Assembly (NCBI GenBank): GCA_018266455.1
Contig: JAFEAJ010000026.1
Coordinates: 62,001-126,000, forward strand
Length of the DNA: 64,000 nucleotides
Source: Bacteroidota bacterium
Lineage (GTDB): Bacteria > Bacteroidota > Bacteroidia > Chitinophagales > Chitinophagaceae
Direction of reading: 5' to 3'
Below the pieces are notes generated by a model. It did not search any database and was not told the origin of the DNA. It saw nothing but the letters and a program-made list of their open reading frames with translations. The position numbers were made by a program, and so were the translations under genes. Positions 53,123-62,861 of this stretch are shown piece by piece; positions within the stretch are counted from its first letter, which is position 1; each line of letters begins with the position of its first letter.

Positions 53123-54964
53123 ATGAAACGCTTTCTTTTCTTCATCGCAGCTATTTTTTCTTTACAGGGTTTAAACGCACAGCAAACTCAAAAGCCACAG
53201 TTGTATGGCAAAAACTGGATGGCCATCACAGGCAAGACCTTTGGAGCAGAAGCCGGCGCTCAAATTTTTCAAAAGGGAGGGAATGCCGTTGACGCTGCCT
53301 GCGCCATGCTGGCGTCAGTCTGTACTACCTGGACCACGCTGAGCTGGGGTGGCGAAACACAGGCCATTATTTATAACCCTCATACAGGCAAAGTGATCTC
53401 AATTGATGCATTGGGCTATGCGCCCACAGGCGCCACACCAGGGTTCTTCAGGAGCAAAGGAATGAATTTCCCTCCCGAATATGGCCCGCTTGCGGCCGTT
53501 ACGCCTGGTACCCCGGGCGGGCTGTGCTATATGCTTGCTGAATATGGAACGATGAGCTTAAAAGAAGTGTTGGCGCCAGCTATGCAACAAGCAGCAGGAT
53601 ATGCTATTGACGCTTCGCTTTGCAACGTAATCGTGGCGAATGAAAAGCGAATCAAAAACTGGCCTTACAGCAAAGCCGTTTTTTTAACCCACCAGGGGGA
53701 GAAGAGCGAAGGCCCGGAGCCCGGAGAAATTTTTGTGCAGAAGGACTTGCTTGGAACATTAACTAAAATGGTAGAAGCAGAACAGTCTGCACTGAAGAAA
53801 GGAAAGAGCAGGAAAGAAGCGATATATGCAGCATACGACCGTTTTTATAAAGGCGATATTGCCAAAGAGTTTGTTCGCAGTTGCCAGGAACAGGGCGGGC
53901 TGATCACCATGGAAGACCTGGCACAGTGGAAACCTATAGAGGAAGAACCCCTGCATGTGAATTATAAAGGCGTTGAAGTGTATAAACTGCAGCAATGGAG
54001 CCAGGGGCCGGCTATGCTGCAGGCATTGAACATACTCGAAAATTTTGACCTGAAAAGCATGGGCTATAACAGCACACGTTATATTAATACGGTTTACCAG
54101 GCGATGAGCCTTGCATTTGCCGATCGTGATTTTTATTATGGCGATCCTTATTTTCCGCCTGAAGAACCCATGAAAGGATTGCTGAGCAAAGAGTATGCAA
54201 AGGAAAGAGCAAAATTGATCCTGCCCGACAGGAACAATCCCGACATTGCTCCCGGCGACCCCTATCCTTATGAAGGGAAAACGAACCCTTATTCAGATAT
54301 GCTTCGGCAAAGGGGCACACAATATTCAACCGCAGCGCTAGACAGCATTTATATGCAGCGTTTGTGGATGGGCACCACTTCCATTGAAGCCGCAGATAAA
54401 GAAGGCTGGGCAGTTTCAGTAACACCAAGCGGTGGCTGGGTGCCGGCCTGCATTGCCGGGCATACCGGCGTGGGCATGAGCCAGCGCATGCAAAGCTTTG
54501 TGATCGATTCAGCGCTTGACCCTTTCAATGTGGTGGAGCCACATAAAAAACCACGGGTAACATTAACGCCCTCATTAGCTATGAAAGATGGCAAACCTTT
54601 TTTGGCATTTGCCGTTCAGGGAGGCGACACACAGGACCAGAACCTCCTGCAATTTTTTTTGAACATAGTTGAATTTGGCATGGCTGTGCAGGAAGCGACT
54701 GAAGCACAGAATATAAATACTGACCAGCTTTGGCTTTCATTGGGCGGAGAGAAAAACGAGGACCGCAAACCACATCCCGGCTATATTTTGATCAATAGCG
54801 GCACCCCGGAATACGTTAGAAAAGATTTGCGCAGAATGGGATATACATTAACGTTAAGAGAGCGCACCAGCGGCCCGATCAACGCTATTTATTTTGATGT
54901 TAAACATGGAACTCTTTGGGGAGGCAGCAGCAACTACGGCGTGGATTATGGCATTGGCTGGTGA
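53123..54964 (+). CDS. Gamma-glutamyltransferase family protein, secreted
   Basis: The signal peptide ends near LNAQ. The 613-residue precursor has the N-terminal GGT part (GGNAVDAACAMLASV, TPGTPGGLCYMLAEYG) and the self-cleavage site WMGTTSIEAADKEG, where T418 is the expected catalytic Thr of the small subunit. The small subunit continues with PSLAMKDGKPFLAF. The family breaks down glutathione and gamma-glutamyl peptides, but members lacking key residues act on other amides; the TPGTPGG and SPSG-like regions are kept here. The substrate is unverified. Confidence 0.88.
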   Translation: MKRFLFFIAAIFSLQGLNAQQTQKPQLYGKNWMAITGKTFGAEAGAQIFQKGGNAVDAACAMLASVCTTWTTLSWGGETQAIIYNPHTGKVISIDALGYAPTGATPGFFRSKGMNFPPEYGPLAAVTPGTPGGLCYMLAEYGTMSLKEVLAPAMQQAAGYAIDASLCNVIVANEKRIKNWPYSKAVFLTHQGEKSEGPEPGEIFVQKDLLGTLTKMVEAEQSALKKGKSRKEAIYAAYDRFYKGDIAKEFVRSCQEQGGLITMEDLAQWKPIEEEPLHVNYKGVEVYKLQQWSQGPAMLQALNILENFDLKSMGYNSTRYINTVYQAMSLAFADRDFYYGDPYFPPEEPMKGLLSKEYAKERAKLILPDRNNPDIAPGDPYPYEGKTNPYSDMLRQRGTQYSTAALDSIYMQRLWMGTTSIEAADKEGWAVSVTPSGGWVPACIAGHTGVGMSQRMQSFVIDSALDPFNVVEPHKKPRVTLTPSLAMKDGKPFLAFAVQGGDTQDQNLLQFFLNIVEFGMAVQEATEAQNINTDQLWLSLGGEKNEDRKPHPGYILINSGTPEYVRKDLRRMGYTLTLRERTSGPINAIYFDVKHGTLWGGSSNYGVDYGIGW

Positions 54965-55100
54965 GGACGAGGTAACCCATGTGGGAGCGTAGCGTTGAAT
55001 TTCGGCTCTATCGCCCGATATATTTATACCTCTGGATTTCTGTTCCAAGTTTCTTTAGTTTTACTGCAACATTTCAGGCAACTGCCTGTCTAATTCACCA

Positions 55101-55715
55101 TTGAGCAATAGAATTGAAAATAATTTTAGCGACCAACAACTGGTGACCAGGGTTTTGCATGGCGACCGGAATGCTTTTTCAGTACTTATCAACAATACGG
55201 AAACACTGGTAGCCCAAATTGTTTTTAAGATGGTCAGTAATGCTGAAGACCGGAAAGATATCGCACAGGACATTTATTTGAAGGCCTTCAAAAATTTAGC
55301 CGGCTTCAAATTCCAGTCAAAGCTTTCTACGTGGATCGCCCAGATATCTTATAACGCCTGTCTGAATTACCTTGAAAGAAAAAAATTATTGCTGGTTAAT
55401 GATTTTGGCTATGAGGACAGCAATGAAGAAGATGGGCCTGGTTTCATGAGCCAATGGCAAACACAAGCAGCAACAAATGTCGCAGAAACAGCCATTGCAC
55501 AAAAGCAGCTTTTGAAAATACTGGGAACTGAAATTGACAAGTTGCCGCCTGTCTACAAAACCCTGGTGACATTATACCACAATGAAGAAATGAGCTATGA
55601 GGAAATTTCATCTGTTACCCAATTGCCTGAAGGTACGGTGAAGAGCTACCTGTTCAGGGCAAGAAAATTTTTGAAAGAAAGTATTTTGAATAAATATAAA
55701 AAAGAAGAGCTATGA
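55101..55715 (+). CDS. ECF-type RNA polymerase sigma factor
   Basis: Region 2 (VTRVLHGDRNAFSVLINNTE, RKDIAQDIYLKAFKNLAGF) binds core polymerase and the -10 element; region 4 (LPPVYKTLVTLYHNEEMSYE, LPEGTVKSYLFRARK) binds the -35. The 204-residue length fits an ECF sigma. The start is likely TTG 55101, since no ATG precedes region 2 in frame. It overlaps the anti-sigma gene by 4 bases (ATGA). The regulated genes probably include those downstream, but no binding site is identified. Confidence 0.9.
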   Translation: MSNRIENNFSDQQLVTRVLHGDRNAFSVLINNTETLVAQIVFKMVSNAEDRKDIAQDIYLKAFKNLAGFKFQSKLSTWIAQISYNACLNYLERKKLLLVNDFGYEDSNEEDGPGFMSQWQTQAATNVAETAIAQKQLLKILGTEIDKLPPVYKTLVTLYHNEEMSYEEISSVTQLPEGTVKSYLFRARKFLKESILNKYKKEEL

Positions 55716-56188
55716 CAAACAATCATCCTTCTGAAGAAATCATACAGCAATATGTATTGGATAACCCAGGCTGTGGCGCTGATGCGGTTTCACACATATA
55801 TTGCTGTGCCGTTTGTAAAGCAAAAGCCGATGCTTATGAAATGTTGTTCAATGGAATTGAAGAGCAGCCAAAGCCTGCTTTTGATTTTGATTTGCCTGGC
55901 GCAATAATGCAAAAAGTGCCCTTGGATACTGAACCTTCAATGCTCCGTGAAAATATACCTACATTTCTCATGTCGGCAGCTGTCATTGCTGCAGCCGGTA
56001 TTGCAGGGTATTTCTACAGGCCGGATGTTGTTGCTTTTTGCAGGAAAAACCTGCTCAGCATTTTATCTGGTGTTCCTAAAGGTGTTTTATATTTATTGAT
56101 TACACCCGTGCTGGCCATTTTGATATTCCAGGTTATTGAGCTGTTCAAAAAATACCAGAAAAAAATCAATAACCTGAATTTTTATTGA
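55712..56188 (+). CDS. ZAS-type anti-sigma factor
   Basis: The cytoplasmic N-terminus has HIYCCAVC (H-x3-C-x2-C), the zinc motif of ZAS-domain anti-sigma factors, and two membrane segments (MSAAVIAAAGIAGYFYR, GVLYLLITPVLAILIFQVI) follow. At 158 residues it is a typical small membrane anti-sigma. Its start overlaps the sigma gene stop, a common pairing. The signal that releases the sigma factor cannot be told. Confidence 0.8.
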   Translation: MTNNHPSEEIIQQYVLDNPGCGADAVSHIYCCAVCKAKADAYEMLFNGIEEQPKPAFDFDLPGAIMQKVPLDTEPSMLRENIPTFLMSAAVIAAAGIAGYFYRPDVVAFCRKNLLSILSGVPKGVLYLLITPVLAILIFQVIELFKKYQKKINNLNFY

Positions 56189-56252
56189 ATGAATTGCAAC
56201 TTAAAATGTAAAGACCTGTCTCATCAATCACAATAACGACAAAATAAAATAT

Positions 56253-56690
56253 ATGAAGAAGATCGCAACCTCATTATTTGTATTGCTGTCATCTGTTGCA
56301 GCAAATGCCCAAACCGGGTTCCAGGGTTTTTATGACCGTGAGTTCAATTTTGACCTACTGCATATTGCCGGCACCCTGATTGGTATTTTTCTATTCACCT
56401 CATTTTTCCTGGCCATATTCAGGCTTTTTTTAGATGGGCGCATCAAGAAAAGGATGATCGAAAAAGGAGTGTCGGAGAATATTGTAGAACAGTTCCTTCA
56501 GCCAACAAAAACTGATAATAAGGGTGTTGCTATAAAATGGTTTCTCATCATGGCATGTACAGGCATCGGCTTATTTATCATCAATGCCACATTGCCGCTT
56601 GGTATACATTCGGTAGCCATTATGGCACTTAGCATTTCGGCAGGTTTTTTAGGTTATTATCTTTTTATCAGGAAATCCGAAAAAAAATAA
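56253..56690 (+). CDS. Small membrane protein of the ECF operon
   Basis: A signal or first helix (KKIATSLFVLLSSVAANA), then helices LHIAGTLIGIFLFTSFFLA, AIKWFLIMACTGIGLFI and VAIMALSISAGFLGYYLFI. The soluble stretch between (DGRIKKRMIEKGVSENIVEQ) is helical. I do not recognise a named family. It lies 64 bases after the anti-sigma gene, 25 bases before the repeat lipoprotein, so co-transcription with both is likely. Confidence 0.75.
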   Translation: MKKIATSLFVLLSSVAANAQTGFQGFYDREFNFDLLHIAGTLIGIFLFTSFFLAIFRLFLDGRIKKRMIEKGVSENIVEQFLQPTKTDNKGVAIKWFLIMACTGIGLFIINATLPLGIHSVAIMALSISAGFLGYYLFIRKSEKK

Positions 56691-56715
56691 TACCTACAAT
56701 TCTAATCGCAAACAC

Positions 56716-57993
56716 ATGAAACGAACACAAATTATAGCCATTACATTTTGCCTGCTGTTTTTTTCCGTAGCATGCCACAGAGGAAACACCATCAGCATTA
56801 TCAATGATGATGATAATCTTTATATTAACTATAACGGCGAAATAAAGTTTAACGATGATGAGACTGTTATCAGCAGCATTTCCCATAATGGTTACCTGAA
56901 GTATAGAAGAAATGAGAAAAGATTAAATGCCGAAAACGGAGTTGATGGAAGAATAAAATATGAAATGTATGTTAATGGCAGAAAGCTAAACGCAGATGAT
57001 GTTGAGGGAAAACAATTCCTGGCTGATGTGGTAAAAGATATGATCGATATCGGTTTTGATGCAAAAGGAAGGCTCGACAGGTTGTATAGAAAAGGCGGCA
57101 CAGAAGCAGTGCTCAATAACTTTGACAATCTTAAAATGGATTTTGTAAAAAATATGTACCTGGAATACCTCCTTTCTATTGATGGCCTTTCTGAGGACCA
57201 GGTAAAGTCGATTGCCAGAAAAATTGCTTTGGGATCTGGTTCGGATTACGATAAAGGAAGGTTGTTGGAAAAGTTTCCGGTTGAATACCTGGGCGATTCT
57301 CTTGCAGCACATGCATGGTTCGAAGCCGCTAAAAGTATAGGCAATGACTATGAAAAAACAAATGCGCTCGTATACATGGCGAGGCAACCCATCAGCAAAG
57401 AGCAGTTCAATCAAATTGTTGATGTGGCAAATACCCTAGGGTCAGATTATGATAAGGCGAACATTTTAAAAGAACTTATTTATAAAAGAACTTTTGCTGA
57501 AGAAAATTTTGATAAAACGCTGGATGCCGTGAGTTATATCGGGTCTGATTATGAAAAAGCTAATTTGCTGAAAGCGATGATAAAAAATGAAAAACCTTCA
57601 GGCGATCATTTTAATAAATTACTGGATGTCGCAGAACGTTTGGGTTCAGGTTATGACAAATCCAGCCTTATAAGAGACCTGGTGGAAAACGGGCTTCCTG
57701 CGGGAGCAGATTTCAACAAACTGCTTAGTGCGGTGATACAAACAGGGTCGGAATTCGATAAAGCAAATTTGCTGAGAGATATTTGCATGAAGGGCCTCAG
57801 TGCTGATGAACAATGGATAGCAGTTATTAATGCAGTTGCGGAGATTTCATCTGACAATGACAAAAGCAGCCTGTTAGTGGCTATCGCTCCGGGGCTTCCG
57901 AAAAATGACCAGGTAAGGAGCGCTTATATGAAAGCCTCGAGGACGATTAATGATGGAAACGATTTAGGCAGGGCTGTCAAGGCGTTGGAATGA
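56716..57993 (+). CDS. Lipoprotein with SDYDKA-type helical repeats
   Basis: The lipobox is FFSVAC. Residues up to about 150 form a beta-rich N-domain (ISIINDDDNLYINYNGEIK). Seven repeats of about 34 residues follow (about 172-405), each with a GSDYDKANLL-like core: IGNDYEK, LGSDYDK, IGSDYEK, LGSGYDK, TGSEFDK, ISSDNDK. The regular helical spacing suggests a solenoid for binding a partner. Similar repeats are known beside M56-type sensor proteins and ECF genes in other bacteria. The protein is likely anchored in the envelope and part of the ECF output or sensing. Confidence 0.75.
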   Translation: MKRTQIIAITFCLLFFSVACHRGNTISIINDDDNLYINYNGEIKFNDDETVISSISHNGYLKYRRNEKRLNAENGVDGRIKYEMYVNGRKLNADDVEGKQFLADVVKDMIDIGFDAKGRLDRLYRKGGTEAVLNNFDNLKMDFVKNMYLEYLLSIDGLSEDQVKSIARKIALGSGSDYDKGRLLEKFPVEYLGDSLAAHAWFEAAKSIGNDYEKTNALVYMARQPISKEQFNQIVDVANTLGSDYDKANILKELIYKRTFAEENFDKTLDAVSYIGSDYEKANLLKAMIKNEKPSGDHFNKLLDVAERLGSGYDKSSLIRDLVENGLPAGADFNKLLSAVIQTGSEFDKANLLRDICMKGLSADEQWIAVINAVAEISSDNDKSSLLVAIAPGLPKNDQVRSAYMKASRTINDGNDLGRAVKALE

Positions 57994-58027
57994 ACACGAA
58001 AAGGACTATTAGGCTACATTTAAAGTT

Positions 58028-59548
58028 TTAATCGTTCAGCGCATTTTTCAGTTGTTCGTACAAAATATTTCTATCCATAGGGTATCCTGCCTTTGAAAGT
58101 TCATAGGCCCCATCTTTTTTTATGATTATATAGGTTGGATAACCTTCCCCTTTTGCTTTTTGCATAATGTCTTTTGTAAGCTCTTTGCCCGCTAAAATAT
58201 TTATTCCTGTCAAGTTATAATATGGGATCAGTTGTTTCCATTTGCCTGAATTTGATTCATCATAGTTGGCAATATATAAATAATCCAAGGCCTTATCTTT
58301 AAAATAGGTTTTTATCGAATCTCCATTTTTTAATAATTCCTCTCTGCAGGGGCCGCACCAGGTCCCCCACATATCCAACAAAACCGTTTTCCCCTTCACT
58401 ATCTTGAGCACATCCTCGAAAGATTTCAATGAGTCCGGATTTTCAATAAGCACCATTTTATCATTAAGCGTATGTCCCTTTCTTTCTTTCACCTGGGCGA
58501 CAAATGGCTCGATGTAAGCGGTATATCTGCTTCTTGGATATTTTAGCTTAAACCTTTCGAATATTTCAGGGATATTGTCTTGCTTTTCCTGCATAGCATC
58601 TTTAAAAATGGTTGCATATAAAAATTCTGCAACTTGGCCTTTGAAATATTTATTGATAATTCTTTCCCGCAAATCGTTCTCCATATCATCATTAAAAATT
58701 TTTCTTCCCTCGCGCTCATCAGTTCCATACCATTCCTGGAAAAATTTTTTTGGTGCGCCATTTGATTCTTCCCATAATCTTTCTTTAATCCTGGTCAGGA
58801 AAATTGGGATGAAATAAACATAGCCGGGTATGTTTAACAGTTCTGAATTATTTAAGGAATTAGCTTTTAGTAATGAATCTTCAAGTAATTGCCATTTGTT
58901 TTTATTTCTACGGTAAGGCCCGCCCGCATAAAATTTTTGATTGCCATTGAAAGAAACATACGCCCATAGCGGGAAATATTGAACAAAAAGAGAATAGTAT
59001 TTGATAAAATTTTTTGAAGGGCGGTAACGTATGAGGTAGTCATTTAAAGCCTTCCGATTGATGCTATCCTGTTGCAAAATTGAAGCAAAAGCCCTACTGG
59101 GCAAAGAGTCTTTTGCATTGTAATAAGGTTGAAGATCAATATTGTCTTTTATCTGCTGAACCAATGGTTGGTTGTTTTCTCTGCCTTTGCCCGTAACCTT
59201 AAATCCAAAGCCTGCCTGGTCCGCATCGGCAAAAAAATCCAGGTTATCGCCCGGGGATAAAAATATATTGTAGGTGAAACTTCTTTTTAGAGAGTCATTG
59301 TCATAATCAATTGAAATGAAAATTGGCCTGGTTAAATTGAATTTTTCACTCCCCTTTCCTTGAACCAGGGGCAATTCAGCAACACGCTCTTTAAACATAA
59401 CATGCGCATTAGAGTAGTCATTGTTGATTATTTCAACTTTTCCAGTGCTTGCATTTTTAATGTTGACGCGAATGGTTGCATTTTGTGATTTTGCGTCAAA
59501 GGAGAAAAAAGCGGCAACAAAAAAAAGTATGATCAACCTTGTGCACAT
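58028..59548 (-). CDS. TlpA-like thiol-disulfide protein, exported
   Basis: The start at ATG 59548 (MCTRLIILFFVAAFFSFDAK) gives a signal peptide. The N-terminal 350 residues are a DUF4369-type or otherwise uncharacterised beta/helix region (FISIDYDNDSLKRSFTYNIF). The C-terminal thioredoxin fold has TVLLDMWGTWCGPCREELLK with the CxxC pair at about 398-401 and a cis-Pro loop (EGYPTYIII). TlpA-like proteins reduce or oxidise periplasmic partners. An earlier in-frame TTG (59569) is less likely. Confidence 0.88.
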   Translation of the reverse strand: MCTRLIILFFVAAFFSFDAKSQNATIRVNIKNASTGKVEIINNDYSNAHVMFKERVAELPLVQGKGSEKFNLTRPIFISIDYDNDSLKRSFTYNIFLSPGDNLDFFADADQAGFGFKVTGKGRENNQPLVQQIKDNIDLQPYYNAKDSLPSRAFASILQQDSINRKALNDYLIRYRPSKNFIKYYSLFVQYFPLWAYVSFNGNQKFYAGGPYRRNKNKWQLLEDSLLKANSLNNSELLNIPGYVYFIPIFLTRIKERLWEESNGAPKKFFQEWYGTDEREGRKIFNDDMENDLRERIINKYFKGQVAEFLYATIFKDAMQEKQDNIPEIFERFKLKYPRSRYTAYIEPFVAQVKERKGHTLNDKMVLIENPDSLKSFEDVLKIVKGKTVLLDMWGTWCGPCREELLKNGDSIKTYFKDKALDYLYIANYDESNSGKWKQLIPYYNLTGINILAGKELTKDIMQKAKGEGYPTYIIIKKDGAYELSKAGYPMDRNILYEQLKNALND

Positions 59549-59616
59549 ATTTTTATCCAAATTTATCAATGTTTAAAATCCAGGCTTGCTCCTGTTTTCT
59601 ATTTTTAATCTCGCCC

Positions 59617-60495
59617 TCAAATTTCTCTCCATACGGGCCTTGTCAGGCAGGTTGGCCCGCCACCGCCTTTTATGCTGATGTCTTCCCCTTTATATTCGAT
59701 CACGGTGCAGCCTGAATGTTCAAGCAACGATCTTGTTTTGGGGTTTCCTTTCACCATCAGGCATACTCGCGGTGCAAGCGCCAGCACATTGCAGCCCATG
59801 GATTCAAATTCATCATCCGGCACTTCTATCAATTGATACTTTCTTTTCAGCAACAGCTCCCTGAATGCGATGGGCATAAGCGGCGAATAAACAACGGCAA
59901 GGTCTTTGTCAACAGGGCTGAAGATGGACATGAGATGAAAAACATCTGATGGCCCTTTGTAATGCGGGAGCTCAACAATAGCAACATCCGCTCCAATGGG
60001 TTTTAGTATTGACTGCAGTTGTTCAATGCCTTCATAGTTGGTGCGGTAGGTGTGCCCCACGGCCAATGTGTTTTCGTCCAGCCACGCCACATCGCCGCCT
60101 TCTACTGTTCCCGGCGTTTTGATGGCGCCAAGAACAGGAATATTGGTTTTTTCAAACGCTGCCTGCTCTGCTTTCGGCTCATTATTGCGTGCGGGCTTGC
60201 CCATATTGCAGATGATGGCCCCTTTATTGGTCGCAATGGCTGCATCACGGCAATAGATGGAATCCATGGTCACATCGCGTGTTGCAGGGAAGTGATGGAC
60301 AGTTTCTGTATGCTGCTGTAAGATGCTTTCAAGACTTTGGTATTCCTCTACTGCATTGTTGAAATCGGGCTTGCTTAAAAAATTAAGCTGCTCCCATTCT
60401 TTTTCTATTTGTGCATCATTCAAAAAAGCGTCGGCCGCTTTTTTAATAAAGAGCAATTTCAGTTTTCCATATTCCGAATGAGCTGTGACAGGCAT
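59617..60495 (-). CDS. Arginine deiminase-fold hydrolase, DDAH-like
   Basis: The start at 60495 (MPVTAHSEYGKLKLLFIKK) is preferred; the open frame extends 53 codons upstream, but those are unlikely coding. The guanidino-hydrolase catalytic set is visible: MDSIYCRDAA, VEGGDVAWLDE, DVFHLMSIFSPVD (His) and GGGGPTCLTRP (nucleophile Cys near the C-terminus). Such enzymes hydrolyse dimethylarginine or related guanidines. The exact substrate is inferred from the fold. No arginine genes lie next to it. Confidence 0.85.
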   Translation of the reverse strand: MPVTAHSEYGKLKLLFIKKAADAFLNDAQIEKEWEQLNFLSKPDFNNAVEEYQSLESILQQHTETVHHFPATRDVTMDSIYCRDAAIATNKGAIICNMGKPARNNEPKAEQAAFEKTNIPVLGAIKTPGTVEGGDVAWLDENTLAVGHTYRTNYEGIEQLQSILKPIGADVAIVELPHYKGPSDVFHLMSIFSPVDKDLAVVYSPLMPIAFRELLLKRKYQLIEVPDDEFESMGCNVLALAPRVCLMVKGNPKTRSLLEHSGCTVIEYKGEDISIKGGGGPTCLTRPVWREI

Positions 60496-60668
60496 TTTTA
60501 AAAAATTATAACACGAATTAAAACGAATTGCACGAATTATTAAAAAATACAAGGGTGAATTTATTGGGCAGCTGCATATTGCCCAATGGGATTGGCATAG
60601 CTGAAGAGTGCGATGCAACAAAAGCATAACCGGGGCATGCTGCCGGGAACACAATAAAAAAGATTGGC

Positions 60669-62753
60669 TTACCTGAACAAATTCCTAAGTGCTATACCTG
60701 CAAAATAACTAACTGTTGGCGCTGCATTATAATAGCGGCCAGCGGCAGCATTAATATCGTTGCCCAAACTGTATTTTGTATTCAAGAAATTATCTGCGCC
60801 GACAAAGATTTCTAACCCCCATTTAGGGGAGATTTTTTTTCTGTAACCTATCCTTGCATTAAGTAAGTTGTAAGAAGGCGCAGCAGCCGTGTTGGCATCA
60901 TTCAGGTAAACTTTATCGGTATAGGTGTAAGTGAGGTTTGTGTATAGCCCAGGCTTAGTGTTAACATCAAGCCCTGCCACAAAATTGTTTTTTGCTGCCC
61001 CAGGCATGTAATTGCCTGAAAAATCGGTGTTCAGTTGCTTGAAATTCCCATAGTGAAAATTATTGAATGCGTAGCTAACAAATAATTTGGTGCCGTCGAA
61101 AAATTTATTGGCCCTGTCAACTATTTTGTAAGAAATATAAGTTTCAATGCCTTTTTGCTTTGTGGAGCCGGCATTTACATAGTAATACACACCATTGGTA
61201 TCGATTCTTTGCACAATTGTATTATTGAGGTCAAATACAAAACCGCCAACATCAAAGTATAATTTGTCGTGGAACAAACTGCCGCGAACGCCTGTCTCAT
61301 AATCAATCCCATCTTCAGGCTCAAGATTGGCGCCGATGGTGCCGTTGGTATGGATCAGCTCTGAAGTAGTTGGCGTAGAAAAACCGCCGGCAACACTGGC
61401 ATATACTGAAATAGTGGACGAAATTTTTTTTAGCACAGCGAGCCGCGGGGGAATTTTGTTCTGGAAAGTTTGTGCTTGTGCAGTCGGCGGAACTTTCGAC
61501 AGCCTTGTGTTTTGAACAGATGATTTGTTGAAGCTGGCCCCTGCAGTAACAATCCAGCCATGCGGCAATTTTATATCGGCCTGTGCAAATATCATGTACT
61601 GCCAGATGTTTGTTGCATCATCGGTTTGAAGCGTGTCGCTGGTGCCGAACTTGTTGGCATAATCTTTTGTGCTGAAAAATCCTTTTTGGGCCTCATTGCC
61701 AAAATTTAACTGGAGAACAGTTTGGCCGATCTGTTTTTTGAACTCGAAAACAGTCCGCCCTCCAAAATGAGGTTCTTTTCGTATTTCATACACACGAATG
61801 CCCGGGTTGATAAAGTTGGTGTAAGCGCCATAGACGGCTGTGGTGTTTTTCCAGTAATCGTTAAATAGATATTCATTGCTGAACCCTGTTGTAAACGTTT
61901 TTTGATAGACAGACGCTTTTGCTTCCACAGCACTGAGATTTGTTCCTGCATGCGGCCTGGCCATTCTGGGGTTGGTATCATACTGTGCAAAGGTGAGGCC
62001 GCCGGGAGTTTGATAGTACAAATCGCTGTACAGCATAAATGCATGAAGCGTTTGCCTGTCGCTTATTCTCAATTGTGATTCATAAGAAAAAATATTGCGC
62101 TGCATTTGTGATTGCTGGCGATAACCATCGCTGCTTTGATGGGAATAGTTGAAGATATTCCGGTGGTTGGAATCTCCTGCTTTTATATTCAGGTTAAGAT
62201 TGTTGGCATTAAAACTCCCTAAAGAGTAATCAAGCGCGACTGCCTTTTGCCATTGCAGGGGCATGCTGTGGATAAGCATTGCTCCTCCGATGCCTGCACC
62301 GTACAGGCTTCCGGCAGCGCCTTTAATAAGTTCGATAGATTGAAAATTGTAAAAGCTGAGTTGGTTGAGATAAGTATTGCCCAAGGGATCGCTTAAAGGG
62401 ATTTCATCGAAATAAACTTTTACATCTCTTACTCCAAAAGGTGAACGCAAAGAACTGCCGCGAATATTGAGCCTGTAACTTCCCGGAGAGCGTTCTTCCA
62501 TCTTTATGCCAGGGCTTTGGTTCAAAGCGGGCAAAATGCTGGTATTGCTGAACCGGTTCAACTGCTGCTGGCCGGTATAAGCAACAGGCGCGGCAATATC
62601 TATCAGCTTGCGGTTGTGCTCGTATGCTTTTATAACAACCTCTTCCAGGGTGCTAAAAGAGGAAGTGTCGTTAACCTGGGTATCTGTTACCGTTTGTGCA
62701 GAAGTTGATAAGGAATAGAACAAGAACAGGGCTCCTAATATAATTTCTTTCAT
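60669..62753 (-). CDS. TonB-dependent receptor
   Basis: A signal peptide (to about 20), a TonB box-like stretch (SSFSTLEEVVIKAYEHN), and a plug domain (NRFSNTSILPALNQSPGIKM, GSLYGAGIGGAMLIHSMP) precede a barrel of about 520 residues ending PTVSYFAGIALRNLFR. The protein takes up large or scarce ligands across the outer membrane with energy from TonB. It resembles siderophore receptors rather than SusC (no long N-terminal CarboxypepD domain). The ligand is unknown. No siderophore genes are visible. Confidence 0.92.
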   Translation of the reverse strand: MKEIILGALFLFYSLSTSAQTVTDTQVNDTSSFSTLEEVVIKAYEHNRKLIDIAAPVAYTGQQQLNRFSNTSILPALNQSPGIKMEERSPGSYRLNIRGSSLRSPFGVRDVKVYFDEIPLSDPLGNTYLNQLSFYNFQSIELIKGAAGSLYGAGIGGAMLIHSMPLQWQKAVALDYSLGSFNANNLNLNIKAGDSNHRNIFNYSHQSSDGYRQQSQMQRNIFSYESQLRISDRQTLHAFMLYSDLYYQTPGGLTFAQYDTNPRMARPHAGTNLSAVEAKASVYQKTFTTGFSNEYLFNDYWKNTTAVYGAYTNFINPGIRVYEIRKEPHFGGRTVFEFKKQIGQTVLQLNFGNEAQKGFFSTKDYANKFGTSDTLQTDDATNIWQYMIFAQADIKLPHGWIVTAGASFNKSSVQNTRLSKVPPTAQAQTFQNKIPPRLAVLKKISSTISVYASVAGGFSTPTTSELIHTNGTIGANLEPEDGIDYETGVRGSLFHDKLYFDVGGFVFDLNNTIVQRIDTNGVYYYVNAGSTKQKGIETYISYKIVDRANKFFDGTKLFVSYAFNNFHYGNFKQLNTDFSGNYMPGAAKNNFVAGLDVNTKPGLYTNLTYTYTDKVYLNDANTAAAPSYNLLNARIGYRKKISPKWGLEIFVGADNFLNTKYSLGNDINAAAGRYYNAAPTVSYFAGIALRNLFR

Positions 62754-62861
62754 GAAAGCCAGTTTATGGTGCTTTTACAGGTTTCTATTTGTAAAGTTAA
62801 TACAGAATAATTCTTTACCTTAACGGCTTTTATATTAAACACCAACAAGGGCTGCTTTATT

